This document shows positions 13,941 through 26,772 of a DNA stretch of 64,000 bases, piece after piece. The stretch spans positions 22,442,393 through 22,506,392 of the forward strand of contig NC_083568.1 of NCBI RefSeq assembly GCF_019925205.1, written 5' to 3'. Both the position numbers and the translations under genes were made by a program. The DNA comes from Metopolophium dirhodum. Lineage: Eukaryota; Arthropoda; Insecta; Hemiptera; Aphididae. Positions within the stretch are counted from its first letter, which is position 1. Each line of letters opens with the position of its first letter. The notes beneath the pieces were generated by a model that ran no database searches, was not told the DNA's origin, and saw nothing but the letters and a program-made list of their open reading frames with translations.

Positions 13941-14290
13941 GTTATTGTTTATATTGTGTTATTATTTTTTTTTTTTTGTATAGTAGGTATTAAAAACAAT
14001 AATAATTGTTATTATTATGTGAAACGCGAGTCACGACGACGGTTTGTCGGGACACTGCAGCGAGTTGTCACGAGCACGTCGCGAAAGCAACAGGACGAAG
14101 ACGGCCGCGTCGGTGGTGGTGCTCGCCTCGCTCGAGCGTCGCGCGCCGCCCCCCCCGGACGTGGGACGTTGCGCATTTTTTTTTGTTCTAACAATAATAT
14201 ACCACGATGGTGGTCTGTCTCTTGACTCTTGTCTCTTGACCACTCGACTCTCAAAGTCACTGACCTCCGGCAACCACACATATATATAAC
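13941..14290 (-). promoter_or_regulatory. Probable 5'UTR/promoter region of the beta-galactosidase gene
   Basis: This stretch lies directly upstream of the signal-peptide ATG. A GC-rich island at about 14030-14165, with a run of eight or more C near 14150, stands out in an otherwise AT-rich background. That is what one expects near a transcription start. Several overlapping open frames here are by-products of the GC content and do not resemble proteins. No TATA box is assigned. Confidence 0.35.
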
Positions 14291-17200
14291 ATATTATACG
14301 TGTATTATATAGATTACAATAGATAATATACATAGTAATATTATGCAAGCACTCGTATCCTGCAGCAGCCACGGGTGTATATAGGTATAGCACCGGTTGT
14401 AACGTAAAATATATCATCGTATTGCATATTATGATAAACCGATAATATGTTATGTTATGCGCACCACCCGCCGCGGTTAGGTTAGGTTAGAGACGTCTTG
14501 TAGATCACGACCGACGATGTCGTACACGCGCGCTTGGGAGCAACAACCAGACGTTTCCGTTTGGCGAAAAGAAAGATAAATGATAATATAGTGTGCAGAG
14601 ACAAACCATTTTGCGGGGTCTACCATCGTGTTATACATATTAGTATATGATGATATAAAAGCGTGGGTCGCACGATTCGGGGTGTGTTAAATCTGAGGAC
14701 TGGCTCACCCGCCGACACGAGCAGCAATACATTATAAATACAAATTGCAATATAATAATATTCGCTACGTGAAAATTGCAGTACTTTTATTACACGATAC
14801 ATCTTATAGCATTTTTATGCGTATATTATTTACAAGTTCTGTTACATGTATGTTAGAATCACTTGTGTACACAAGTATGCAGGTGACTAGAGTATATTAT
14901 TATGTAGGTATTCGCATTTGAAAAATTGCAACGTTGTACGTTTTTTGTGAAATTTTCTACACTCCTGCATGACTATAAGGCTAGATTAAAAATTAGCACT
15001 CGACTACTTCAAAATTAAGTACCCGTGAAAAGTCACTTTCAAATACTTTCTTACTCATACGGCCTGCAATAAAACCACCAGAAAAAAATTCACAACTGTA
15101 TAGGTAAGTCACCAATGACAATGAAAAAGTGCAAAAAACCATCAGATGACGGATTCAGATTTCCTATTGACGGTAGGTAAGCACCACGTATTGACACTAC
15201 ACGTTTAGTGATCCGATGAGGCTCGTCATCCTCGCGTGACCAACCCCCAAGAGAAGTCATCGTCTTGCCGTTAACCGGAACGGTTAGGTTATAGAGATGT
15301 ACCGTATATTATAATAGTAAATTAACGTTATAAATGTTATTCCAAATAATCAAGTCGGTACACGACTGAGTGCGTTCGCCATTAAAATGTTATATTATTA
15401 TAACATGTATCAGAGAGCCTCGGGGAACCACGTTTGACCCGAATATTATAATAAATATATAATATTATTTTATGGTCGTAATTTGTATATTATTTTAGGA
15501 CCGTTTCACGTGTTATATATTGTAATATATTATGGGTAGACATTATTGTGCCTATAAATAATGTCTACAATATATTGTACAATATTATAATACCATTATA
15601 ATATGATCGTATCGTATAAACACGGGATGCATTTAGATAAGTGGGGGCGAACCGGACCTCGCGGATTTAGGTTCAAAAAATAAATTAATAACCAATTCAT
15701 ATTTTTTCGTTTATGTGTTCCGGTGTTCCACTAATAAATACTAAACTCGTATAATATTATAACTGATATCCCGCGATAGTCATTTCGTATACATATATTA
15801 TATTAGTATACTGCACGTTATAGGACATAACATAAGCTCCTTGTTTGAACGTTATAGTTTGACCACAAGAGGTATACAAGAATACAGGTCACGCCGGTAT
15901 TCACGCGACCGGAATATTACTTATTACCCCACGCCGCAGGGGATACGTCCAGCCATATCGTCGCAGTGACTTTCAGATGAGGTACCTATATAGATTATGA
16001 ATTATGAAATGTATAGCGTTATATTATAATATTTTATTTTTCTCGTCTCTTGCGCTGGTAGACAAAAGTACAACTAAAATTAAAAACATAATTACTTTAA
16101 AATACTTTCTGGCGTTTTTGACAACGGAAAAATATTTAATTTAAAAAATAAAACTAAACTAATTACATTGTTAAGAAAATCATTATACTGAGTGATTCAC
16201 TAAACATATTCGACACCCTCTCCCACCCATTTTATCCCCAAATAAATAATTTATTTATTGAAAATTCCATTTTTTTTTTTTAAATATTAAATATATTTCC
16301 ACACATAAAACAAAATTTAAACGAGTGGGTAGTTACTAGTTTTTGAGTTATTGAAATGTATACAGGTAATGGGGATTAAGGATATAATAGTTCTTACAAT
16401 AATGGTTTTACATAAAAATAATAATTATATAATAATCAAGTCATTGCATTTTAACTTCATCGAATTTGATAAAATGCTAAGGTGTTTATATGTGTATACT
16501 TATAATTACACCTACCTAATTAATAAAATGTTATTGTAAAATTTTTTCGGGGGGAATTTTTATAACAAAATGTATGTTAATGCATGTTCTGTTCTAGCCT
16601 TCGGGATATAGCTTTAGTAATTTTACTCTTCAATTAATAAACAAATATTTGGTACATAAATATAATAGGTTAGTTATTTTTCCACAGATCTGAATACCTC
16701 CGCCCCCACACACACACACACACACTCAACCAATACAAAATGTATGTATAATACGCCACTGCGCACAATATATATAGCAAGAATAATTACGTGTATATTG
16801 TACAATATTATAATGATTTACACAATACCTAGTGGTACTACCTTGGGCCGGCTATTGAAGTACAAATGTACAATACGTTTCTAATTACAAGTTACGCATA
16901 CAAAATAGCTGTTTTAGGCTTTTAGAAAACAATCGGCCTAGGCAGTCGTCGCCACTCGCCAATATACTCGCGATTTCGTCCATCGTTGTAAATGTCGAGC
17001 GTGTACAATATCCGTCATATAATATAGGTAATGTTATATTGTTTGAAATTTGAATAGGTTAATAATAATAATAAATAATAACAACATACGAGTATGCGAC
17101 CGCGAACGCTGCAAACGCCACACGCGAAAACAATTATTCGGGTTGCCAGCAACAATATTATTTATACCTAACAACGTTTACAAAATGCATTCTGAGCGTC

Positions 17201-18420
17201 ACGAGGCTTTGACACAGTGATTGATATACCTAGATACCTAGACACCTATAGTATGCATCATGTATATGAAGTGCGAAAGGGCCTGCCTATTAATCGTACG
17301 GTATAATAATATTATGTAAACTGTATAATTCTTACGTATATTATGCATATTGTGTCACTACTATAAGAATAGTATAATGTATATTATAATAATATATACT
17401 ATAATATACAGGATAATTCACCGAGCATGCCCATCATCATTTATTTCCTTTAATAATGAATTCATTCGAATTTAGATTTTTGGAATTTTTAAGAACCGTA
17501 TAATGGTATACATTTTATATAATATTGGTTGCTCGTGCAGATAAAGTAAAAACATATTGCATCAAATCGTCGCATTTGCGTGACTTCGATTAAAGAAACT
17601 ATATCTTATAACCAGGGCTCGGGACTTAAGGAATTTGCTTATTTTTATGGATTGACTTAAAATATAGCAGAGTGCTATGGAAGTGTATGCGTGTTACGAC
17701 ACGTTCAGTTATGAAATTTGAAAGTGCTTTTTTTTGCTTTTTTCATCCATTCTTATTTCCAGTTTTTCTGGTTATTTTTGTTTTTTTGACCAGTTTTTCT
17801 ACTTTTTATGGTTTTCCACTGCAAAGTTGTTTTTGAAAGAATTAAAATTATTTAATGCAATAATGACGGTAAGATTTAATTAATAAATTTTTTTTCAACT
17901 ATTTTTAAATATCTTTTACATTTTAATATTCAGAAAATCCCTCGGAAAATCTATAAATAATAATGCAAATTGTCTCGAAAGTGAAGTTTGATTTTTTTCA
18001 TAATATGTATAAAGATTTATTTATTTATTTTTATTTTTTAGTTAGAAACTTTTTCTAAACATTATTTTTAGCATAGTTATACAAATTTTGTCTATAGTAG
18101 GTACTTACTTTATCATGTAAAAGGAAGTTTTTTTTTGATGAATTATTTTTGCTTGAATTTAAGTTTTTTAAATGCTTATTTGAGTGCTTATAATGATGGT
18201 TTTAAGCGCTTATTTTAATGATTTTAAGTGCTATAAGTTCCAAGCCCTGCTTATAACTAAATGTATGTTTGTAGCTTATATGCTCAAAAACTCCCTACTC
18301 ACTGATTTTTACAAAAATCTCAGAAATTATTTTTAGACTTTAGAGATATCAGAAGTGTTTAGAGAGTAGTTTTATCTACGTTAAAAATATACCAAATGTT
18401 AAATCTAATCCATGACTTGT
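14291..18420. other. Gene-free AT-rich intergenic region
   Basis: No protein-like frame or recognised element. Noted items: three tandem TTAGG units near 14476-14491 and a 12-bp-arm hairpin at about 15536-15569 (GTAGACATTATT and its complement). There is also a short (CA)n at about 16705-16725 and many TATAATATTATA-type tracts. Confidence 0.45.
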
Positions 18421-19204
18421 GATTGCCCGAATTATTCCACAAAGCGAGGTATACCGATGCCCGTGCCGATTTGTTAGTGAAACCGAGATATAGCTGTTAT
18501 AAACGGCTTTTACAACTAGTACAAGTATAAATAATAAAACATAAATATAAACATTTGTCGCTCGGACTTGTAGTCAAACTACTGGTTATCTACTGGTCTA
18601 CACTCATCCAATCCTAGAAGGTGCCTCCTCCCGCCTAGGTGGACTATTTCCACCCCTATTTCCCCGCCCCAAAACCAAGAGGTCTGTAGGACACCAGTAC
18701 ACCACTAAGAGCTCGAGTTTTGCACCGGATACGGCATGCGTAAGAATATTACTTACATACACGCTCATACTTGATACTTTAACTCGCAAAGTTACATTCA
18801 ATATAGGTACTTCACGCATGTAAAATAACAGAAAATCAGGCTATAAAAGGTAATATCAAAGCTATAACTTAAAAACCAAAGATTTCTGCTAACTTTTTTT
18901 GCACCACCGTTCTTAACTCGTTATTGGTACGTTATTGTGCTAGATACTAGTCGAATATAAGCGATTGAAAGAGCCATGTATAATGTATACCCAAATACAG
19001 TTTGAGACTCAAAGTCATGTAAATAAACCTAAATCGACAAAAAAAAAGAGCTCATTGTGCGTCAAAAATTTAACTATCGTAAGTGTAGAGTTTTGGAAAG
19101 ATTTGTAGCAATTAGTTATAGAAAGAACACTACGAGATTTGTATGTCATACTGACGAATTTTATACTTTATTAACAAAATAAAAAGACACTGGTTTTTAC
19201 TTAT

Positions 19205-19590
19205 GATCGGGGTACGAAGTAAAAGTGCGCACGACGGGGAATTTGGAATCTACCGAACGGTATGACAGTCGGTGCAATGCCAGAATACTCCGACTATTGC
19301 CCCATGAACTGCGGCAGATATATGATCAGTGCAATGCCGGAATACTCTAACTATTGCACTATTGAGCGATATAAATACCGTCCGATAGATTCGGGTGTGG
19401 AGGTTTCTACCTGAAATGCACAAATCTGCCCGAGTGGGTCTTGCTACAGATCAGGTAAAAGACTGGTGCATTGGCGTTGGGCGTGCGGCTTTTTATATGC
19501 CGTCAATCGGTGATTATTTCAGCCGGTGCCGTGTTCTGTGTCAGAAACCCGAAACCGCAAAAGTGCAATCGCCGATAGACGCATAAATAA
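19205..19590 (+). other. GC-richer island with TATA-like box, origin unknown
   Basis: Base composition rises sharply here compared with the flanks. It contains an imperfect tandem duplication: GGTGCAATGCCAGAATACTC near 19272 and AGTGCAATGCCGGAATACTC near 19329. A TATAAATA box follows at about 19370, then an open frame of 63 codons (19395-19586) with no recognised similarity. The arrangement looks like a promoter plus start of a transcript, for example from an LTR or SINE, but no terminal repeats were found. Confidence 0.3.
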
Positions 19591-20072
19591 TAATTATACA
19601 ATTAGAAAATGGCGTACTAATAATAATGATAATTTTAATTACAGTCAAATATAAAAATAAGGTACGATAAGCGTGAGGTGGACGGGAGGGCAGTGGTGTG
19701 CGTTATCTTCGCCACGACTCTGTGTGTGAACTGTGAACAGTATGGTTTTTTTATATTTTTACATATAATTATATTTTTTTACAATTTTTATATTTTTTAA
19801 TCTACAAAATATAATTTTTATAATTTAATAAAAAAAAACAACACATTCATAAGTTATTAACCACACCTCTTTTGAAACAGTCCTAGTTCTGAAGGTATGA
19901 AAATTAAGTGGGAAGGTATTTGTGTTGTAAAAAACTGGAGACGTTTGGGAATTTACCTGATCGTAAAGATGTTTAGATATTGACCTGTTTAGATATTGAC
20001 CTTTTTGTAAAACGGGATCTGTTGGGGAAAAACGGGCTACGTCCAAACAATCATTTACCTGTGTCTGAAGGG

Positions 20073-20920
20073 GCATGTACCAGTTGCCCCTAAAAGTACC
20101 TTTTTTATACCAATTCCACCCAAACTACCTAGATCATAATGTACTAGTTGCCCATATGTTAATATATAAAAGATTACAATATATAGCCCTTAAAATAGGG
20201 GAGGTAAATATACAAAAAATAAATGTAATTATTCATAAAAATAAAGTAAAATAGTATAAAATAATAAAATCAAATTTTGATGTTTGCAATTATAAATGAT
20301 ATTGTATTTTGTAATAAATATAATAATATATTATACAAATAATATGGATAAAATGAAAATTGTAATAATAATAGCCTACTTGGTGCAAAGCGAGATGAGG
20401 TGTAGATTTCATCTAACTCAGTCATGGTGGAAACGCATACAACAAAAAAATAGGATTAATGCCGGATTATATGGATCGAAATTCAGAAATTGGAAAATGG
20501 CTTCACTTAATTTTTGATCATTATAATTATATTATTTATTATAAATTTTTTTTCTATCATTTTACCTATACTATTTTTAAATTCTGAGCGGAGCGAAAGA
20601 ATGCATTTTTTTTTTTTAGACAAATTATAATATTGAATGCCACATAATTATAATAATTATTATTTTATTGACTTTTTCATATTATTTTATTAGTAATTAT
20701 TATAAGCATATGAATTTTTTTCTATCATTTTATACTATTTTACTTTATTTTTATAAATAAATATATTTATTATTTGTATATTTACCTCCCCTATTTTACG
20801 GGCTATATATTGTAATCGTGTATATATTAACATGTGAGGGCAACTGGTACATTTTTAAAACCCTGATAACAGTCATGGGGGGGGGGGGGGGGGGCAACTG
20901 GTCAACACTCGTCTGAAGCG
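20073..20920. mobile_element. Foldback element with long inverted arms and a G18 tract
   Basis: Left arm (about 20141-20275) and right arm (about 20715-20850) are near-complementary over more than 120 bp. Shared blocks include ATTACAATATATAGCCC, AATAGGGGAGGTAAATAT and AAAATAAAGTAAAATAGTAT. Outer ends carry further copies of ACCAGTTGCCC and its complement GGGCAACTGGT. An uninterrupted run of 18 G lies at 20877-20894, next to the right end. No transposase is present, so the element is non-autonomous. Confidence 0.65.
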
Positions 20921-21919
20921 CAAACAACGGAATCCGATTTATCAATAGGTAAAAAAGGGTCAGGGCCATTAATGACGAATAGGTGGATTTTAAAAAAAGA
21001 CTAAATCTAGAGTTACATCATTGGGATTTCGTAATAAGTTGAATTGATTAAAATTAAACTATGATAGCATACTAATAAAATAAGAATCTAACAAGAAAAA
21101 TTTAGCTTTTAGATTAGATATAAAAAGTTCATTAATAGTTTTTAAAAATTGTTCGTAGTGTTATAGGAGAGAAAGGTGGAATATAAATACAACCTAGAAT
21201 AAATGTTAGGACCTAAATTAATAGTAGCACAAAGTCGTGTTCGGCACTTTTAACACTTGTTATTTTAATCTCATTGAAAAATTGATCAGATTTTCAATTT
21301 CTCGATGAACTTTGGGTTATCTTGAAAACACCGGAGGCTGAATTTAGTGAAAGGTTCAAAAGGCGTATCTTTCCATCAAATTTGACCAAATTGTGGATTG
21401 ATGGCCAAAGCTATAGTTTAGTAAAAATCCGATGAGGAAGTATTATCTGACTGAGTACCCGATTTAGAAAGCTTAGATTTTTTACACAGTTTGAGCATGA
21501 ACAAATATTTTAAATAGTCGAGTTCGTCTTGGTTTAATTGAACGCATTGTATGTGAAAAATACCATTACACGATAATAACAAGTAATAGACCAACGGTTT
21601 CACCTGGTTTTAAATGAGGCGCACCTGGTTTAAATTAGTCCCACAGACATGAAACCATTTTTAATATTAGAAACAATACGACAAGTAATGAACGTGTGCA
21701 CACGACAACGTTTAATCACTAGTCAGCAACTAAAGGTAAACCTAAGAAAGGTTTAATAAGTAATACCTAATCATAATAATTAATAATAATACACTTTTTT
21801 CCACAGTACATACTCAAACTATTCTATCAAACTGGATTCAAGATCTAAAAAATTAACTGTTTTTATAATTTAATAGTTCATTATGTATGTACAGGAATTT
21901 ATGTATATTGAAAAAAAAT

Positions 21920-22288
21920 CATTTTCATTTTCGTTTAGTGAGATAGATCTCCGAAACCGGAGAGCGGATTTCGTTGTTTGGGGTCTTGTTAGATTCACAT
22001 TGGTTAGGAGAAGTGCAGTGAAGATTTTCAGAACTAAAGTTAAATCTTTAATAGTTAATTCACTACAGAACATAAAAAAAAATTAAAACAAATTTTATTG
22101 GGCGTTTTTTGATGTTTTTTAGCTTTAGAGCTTAGTAAAATAGTATTACAGCATAGTGAAATAACGATTGGAGATAAAGTTCTGAAAATCTTCACTGCAC
22201 TTCTCCTAACCAATATGAATCTAACAAGACCCCAAACAACAAAATCCGTTCCCAAGTTTCGGAAATCCACCTCGCTAAATGAAAATAT
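21920..22288. mobile_element. Foldback/MITE-like inverted repeat, about 120-bp arms
   Basis: The left arm (21920-22041) and right arm (22165-22288) are reverse complements at most positions. Shared blocks are GTTTGGGGTCTTGTTAGATT, GGTTAGGAGAAGTGCAGTGA and AGATTTTCAGAAC. The loop is about 120 bp. Opposed 67- and 71-codon frames here are the two arms read in mirror image and are not genes. Confidence 0.65.
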
Positions 22289-22299
22289 AGCGAAAAATA

Positions 22300-23350
22300 A
22301 CTTTTTTTATCTGTGAAAAATTAAATAGTTTTTTTTAAAAATATAATAGTATCTACTTAATAATCCCTTTTTAATGAGTTATCAACCAACTTTCTAGCTA
22401 TCATAGTTTAGGAGAAAAGTTAAAAAATAGAAATTATGCGACTGTTCACGCCGACGTTTTTATGGATTCAAGTGGTTATATCAAAGCTCTCTCATTAATA
22501 TTTTATATTAAAGCTAGCTAAATTACCCACCTACTCATCATTACTGAATTACATTTTTATTATTTTCCTATTTAACACAAATTCTTGAGGTTTTCCAAAT
22601 TCAGACTTTTTTCATTACCATACTTACTTGATTAAAAATCAAAAAAGTAAAATGTATTATATTAAAACGTAGTTTATTGCAAGTTGCAACCAAGTACCTA
22701 AACAAACACGAATAAAATTAAAATTAAAACAATTGTAAGCTCATCCAAGGTTTACGTATAAAGACGTATAAACTGCAGTGAAATTGAATGCGGAAGAGCT
22801 GAACTTTTCAGTATTTAAATACTCAGAATAAATTGAAAAGAGAAAAAAAACATTTTGTAAGACGTGAAACAATATAAAATGTTGTAAAAAAAAAATTACA
22901 TCGAAGACAGAATAGTAATTACATAACTCGTATATACCTACGAAGTATGGCCTACCAACTACCTGCAAGTACCAACTCATTGAAGTTAACAAAACAAGAC
23001 AAATGTGTATTATATTTATAAAATAAAAAGACACCTTTAACATTTTAATTTAGATTTCCTGATTTCCAAAATGAATGTGATTATAATATGAACAATTATA
23101 AGTAAGTATAGTTATTATTTTTTAACTTTGTATTATAACATTGACAATCGAAATCCAAGCTTTGACTTTTTAACAATTTGACTAACAAATTGACTATTTT
23201 GAATTTTTATTTTCAGTATTAAAAGAAAAAAAATTTATGTTATATATTTTGTGTACCTATCACAAGTCGATAAATTATTAATTATACCTATACATATATA
23301 AAAAAATTTAAAATATTTATTATTTATAACAAAAGTTATTTCATTTGTCA
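22300..23350. other. Gene-free AT-rich stretch
   Basis: No recognisable protein, RNA or element ends. The block CTAGCTATCATAGTTTAGG near 22394 recurs near 38668, so a dispersed repeat fragment is present. Confidence 0.4.
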
Positions 23351-23439
23351 GGTCTGTTACATCATGTCGTATATTGTCTTTAAAATAATATTTTTTAATA
23401 TATATGTTATATAGGTTTTAAATTGTAAATTACTGACAT

Positions 23440-23690
23440 AGGTCAGGCCAGAGAAGCAATATGTGCTGAGGCGACAATAATATTTTCTATATAACAACGC
23501 CGTACGCGCAGGCCCCGCTGTCGCTGAGTGATTTGGCGAGGACGTAGGAACGACGTGCGTGTGAAACGCCGATTGTAGTACGGGCTAGGCGATCTGAATT
23601 TGCTAAGTGTTTTATTTATGTTTGTTTTAATACAATAAAAGTGTTTCCGACCTGAAAACCCGAGTTAAACATTATTTTAGTCATTCTTAC
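23440..23690 (+). repeat. LTR-like segment (TATA box, GC-rich leader, AATAAA), uncertain
   Basis: CTATATAAC at about 23487 is followed by a GC-rich leader, then AATAAAAGTGTTTCCGACC near 23634. Just downstream lies GAAGCAGCGCCGGGATA, which resembles the start of an internal region. This order (TATA, leader, polyadenylation signal) is that of an LTR. No second LTR, no target duplication and no gag/pol frame was found, so a solo LTR is only one possibility. Confidence 0.28.
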
Positions 23691-25459
23691 GTTCTTACCT
23701 TTTATAGAAGCAGCGCCGGGATATACGTACTATGTGTCAATGAATTTTTATTAAACTGAATAGTGCCAAGGTATATGTAATCACTAATCATTGAGTCATT
23801 TCAACTATTATAGGAATGAACTAAGAATTGATAAGCGCATACCATCGTACCTCAGCGAGTTAACAGTGCCATACTAATTAACTTTAGAGAGTGTCATTAA
23901 CTAGACAATACGAGGGTAAGGCGTATAGTTGGTTTACCGCGTATTGTCCAATACGGGTGATACCACAATCACTCTGTATATTTGTATGTTTGTGAAAATT
24001 ATAGATCCCATCCAGGGTACGGTATAAAAAGCTAATTGTTTAAGATGGTGCTTCCGTATATTTTTTCGTAAGGGAACTCACATATATGCCCGCTTAAGGC
24101 TTAACTGCTATGTTTTGTGTGGAACCATAGACCTCATACTAGTATAAGGTCTATGTGTGGAACGAACCCCATATTTGCACCTATCACTTCCTGACCCCTG
24201 GCCAACCAGAAAACTGCATACCATAATGCCTATCGTAATCTTAAAAGTGGATTGATTAAACATGTTTTTCAGATGTGGGTATTATTCAAGATTCAAAATG
24301 TATAAATAATAATTACTATTGTTTTAATACTTATATACTCAGCTAATTTAGCGGGGGCTGAGTGGGCTGCAAGTTGCAAACCAGGGCCCTCCGTAGTTTT
24401 GTATTTACTTAAAGATAAAATAAATACAGAAAAATGTATTTTATTTAAATAAATCTAATATTACAAGCTATCTATTCGGCCGAAGTTAAAAGTATATTAT
24501 GAACCTAAATACCTTTTTAAAAACTTTATAAATGTTAGCAAATCGTCTATAAACGATAATTCGGGACAGCTAACGGCTAACACTAAGTGCCTATACTAAT
24601 AGATTGGTGAACAAATTGTGATCACACAAGTAGCATGCTTCAAGGGTGGCAAAGCCTCTAAGGCCCTAAACATCCCTTTATTTACACCTATAGACCCCCC
24701 CGTTATCACAGGCTAGATCCACCCCTGAATATATGAATAGGTATACTCTGTTCAACGAAAGAACGCATGGGCCGCCGGCCGATGACCATACCTAATCGTC
24801 AGCGGTCAGAGAGAATCGGCTGCGCGTGTGGCACTTCCATAATAATAAAGTGTTGGTCACGATTGGGGTTCTTGGAAGGGGAAACAGAGACTCGACGATC
24901 TCTCGGTCGTCAGTCTACATGTGCAAAACTTGTGCGTTCTCTCGTTGAACAGAACAGGCACGTAGCCAGGGGGTCTGGGTGGGCCGGGCCCAACCTAAAT
25001 ATAATCTGGCCCAGGGCCGCCCCCCCCCAAATTAAAAATATAATTATTTTTACCAATTATCAAAAATGTGATTATGCACATTGAGAAAAATCTATTGTGA
25101 TTACTACTAGGTAATACAATTATTATTGTAATAATTTAATTTTTATATTCACGGAACCGGGAATAACTTTATCTGAAAATAATAGAATATAATAGGGTCT
25201 TGATACCCGTTTTAAAAACAATAATATACTAGCCGCAGTCATAAGTCTTTAAATAGTCAGTGCGTACCCGACTGCTATTTGTAGAATGTCAGCGATTCAG
25301 TCGTTATCTTAATCTCATACCATTAAATATCATTTTATTAAACAAAGACGAACTAATATAATATGCTTTATGCTTGATAGTTGATAGCACTGATATCAGA
25401 TATTAATTAATGATTATATTATAGGTATAAATAATGATGCATTAAAAACTAAAAACTAA

Positions 25460-25827
25460 GGCCGGGTTGCATAAACGGTCTATAACGACTTATAGATCTG
25501 TAGGTGCGTCAACGGCTAAATAAAATTAGGTGTTGCTTGAACGCTCGGTAAAGTTACCGGCTCTGTAAATTATCGGCTACCGGACCTGTAAGCTGCAGAT
25601 AGGATTTTGCATCTGTAATTACTTACAGATCGGTAAAATTATTATAATGATAAGAAAATCACATGGTTTATTATGGTTTAATTTATTTGGTAACCACGGT
25701 TATCAATAATTTAATATTTCTTTATGCAACACTCTAGCATAGTTTACACATTTATTAAAACCTTACAGGGCCGGTAAATTACAGAGCCGGTAACAAATGT
25801 ACAGACTGTTCTTTATGCAACCCGGCC
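25460..25827. mobile_element. PIF/Harbinger-like MITE nested in the hAT element
   Basis: Ends GGCCGGGTTGCATAAA (25460) and TTTATGCAACCCGGCC (ending 25827) are inverted copies, flanked on both sides by TAA (25457-25459 and 25828-25830). A 3-bp TWA target duplication and GGCC-type ends fit PIF/Harbinger. Internally, ACCGGCTCTGTAAATT pairs with AATTACAGAGCCGGT, giving further foldback. Length 368 bp, no coding capacity. Confidence 0.78.
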
Positions 25828-25939
25828 TAAGAAGTACTTATGGAATATTATATTTTACAATTTGATTATTTGTATTGACACCTGAATGCTAACTGCCTGA
25901 CCTTGTCATATGTGAATTGTTAATATATTTGTTAATGCA

Positions 25940-26036
25940 ATGAAACGTTATTTAAATAGCATTGCTAGAACAAGTGCTAAAAAAAATTGTACAACTAAAT
26001 TTGATGCTATTGAAAATATATGTTCTACGCCATCTG
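25940..26036 (+). pseudogene. Remnant first exon of a hAT transposase
   Basis: ATG opens 32 codons beginning MKRYLNSIARTSAKKNC and ends at a good donor (CATCTG|GTAAGTACC). An MKRYF/L start followed by polar residues is typical of hAT transposases and their domesticated relatives of the ZMYM type (family knowledge). It lies inside the hAT element on the plus strand. No downstream DDE domain remains before the right TIR, so the copy is internally deleted. Confidence 0.5.
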
Positions 26037-26772
26037 GTAAGTACCTATTACTAATATATTAAATAATTTAAATTTACCATCTTGTATATTTAAATATTCG
26101 ATACCTTTACAGTTAACTATAGCAATTCTTATTTTACAAAGAATTAATAGGTAAGTAATAGGTATAACTTGTTGTGAAAAAATTTTAACCAATTACCAAC
26201 TAAAGGTAAATTATTTAAATAATAAGATTCTTTGTATTGCATACTCCCTACAAGAATTTCATAAAGAAAAATTATGGAAAATAATAAAAGGGACAAACAT
26301 TATTGGCCCCCCTAGTAGACATTTTCTGGCTACGTGCCTGGAACAGAGTATAGACGAATGGGCTGGCAACGCGTCAACTTGTCAGTACCTACTGCCACTT
26401 GCCCATATAGGTATCAAATTATCATAGATGCACGCCTGTAGCAGACACTTAGATCATATACTGTGGATGGAGCCAAAGCTCAATATTATGTAAATGTTAG
26501 CGACGAGTTGTATGGGCCTAGTGATGTCATATACTCATATCGAAAGATAGAATCGATACTTATACTCATTACATTAATCGTTTGTTAATATCGATATCGA
26601 AAATTTTTCGATATTTTTTCATACAAACATATATATTTTTGATTTTTCTCAGTTACAATTTCAAGAGTTCATGCGACCTCAGTTTGTGATTTTGTTATAA
26701 ATTTAAGGGGCAAAAATTATTTAGAAATAAAACTTATTTGGGCTAGATGTGACGTTATTAATTTTTAATTTT

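Larger units (their letters stand above)
24955..26340. mobile_element. hAT-type DNA transposon derivative with TIRs and 8-bp target duplication
   Basis: Terminal inverted repeats CAGGCACGTAGCCAG (24955) and CTGGCTACGTGCCTG (ending 26340) match perfectly. The flanks are GAACAGAA (24947-24954) and GAACAGAG (26341-26348), an 8-bp target duplication with one difference, as expected for hAT. The 1386-bp element is too short for a full transposase. It keeps what looks like a first transposase exon (25940-26036) and contains a second, nested element (25460-25827). Confidence 0.85.

Noticed and set aside
14015..14417. Several overlapping 60-128 codon frames on both strands
   Set aside because: They are produced by the GC-rich promoter island of the beta-galactosidase; there is no protein-like sequence, and they overlap on opposite strands.
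14476..14491. TTAGG telomere-type repeat
   Set aside because: Only three units, far from any chromosome end; compatible with chance or a tiny interstitial remnant.
16705..16725. (CA)n microsatellite
   Set aside because: Ordinary short simple repeat.
18420..18820. RNase H-like or other coding fragment in a GC-richer block
   Set aside because: A few residues look suggestive (ARADLLVK), but no second motif or consistent frame supports it.
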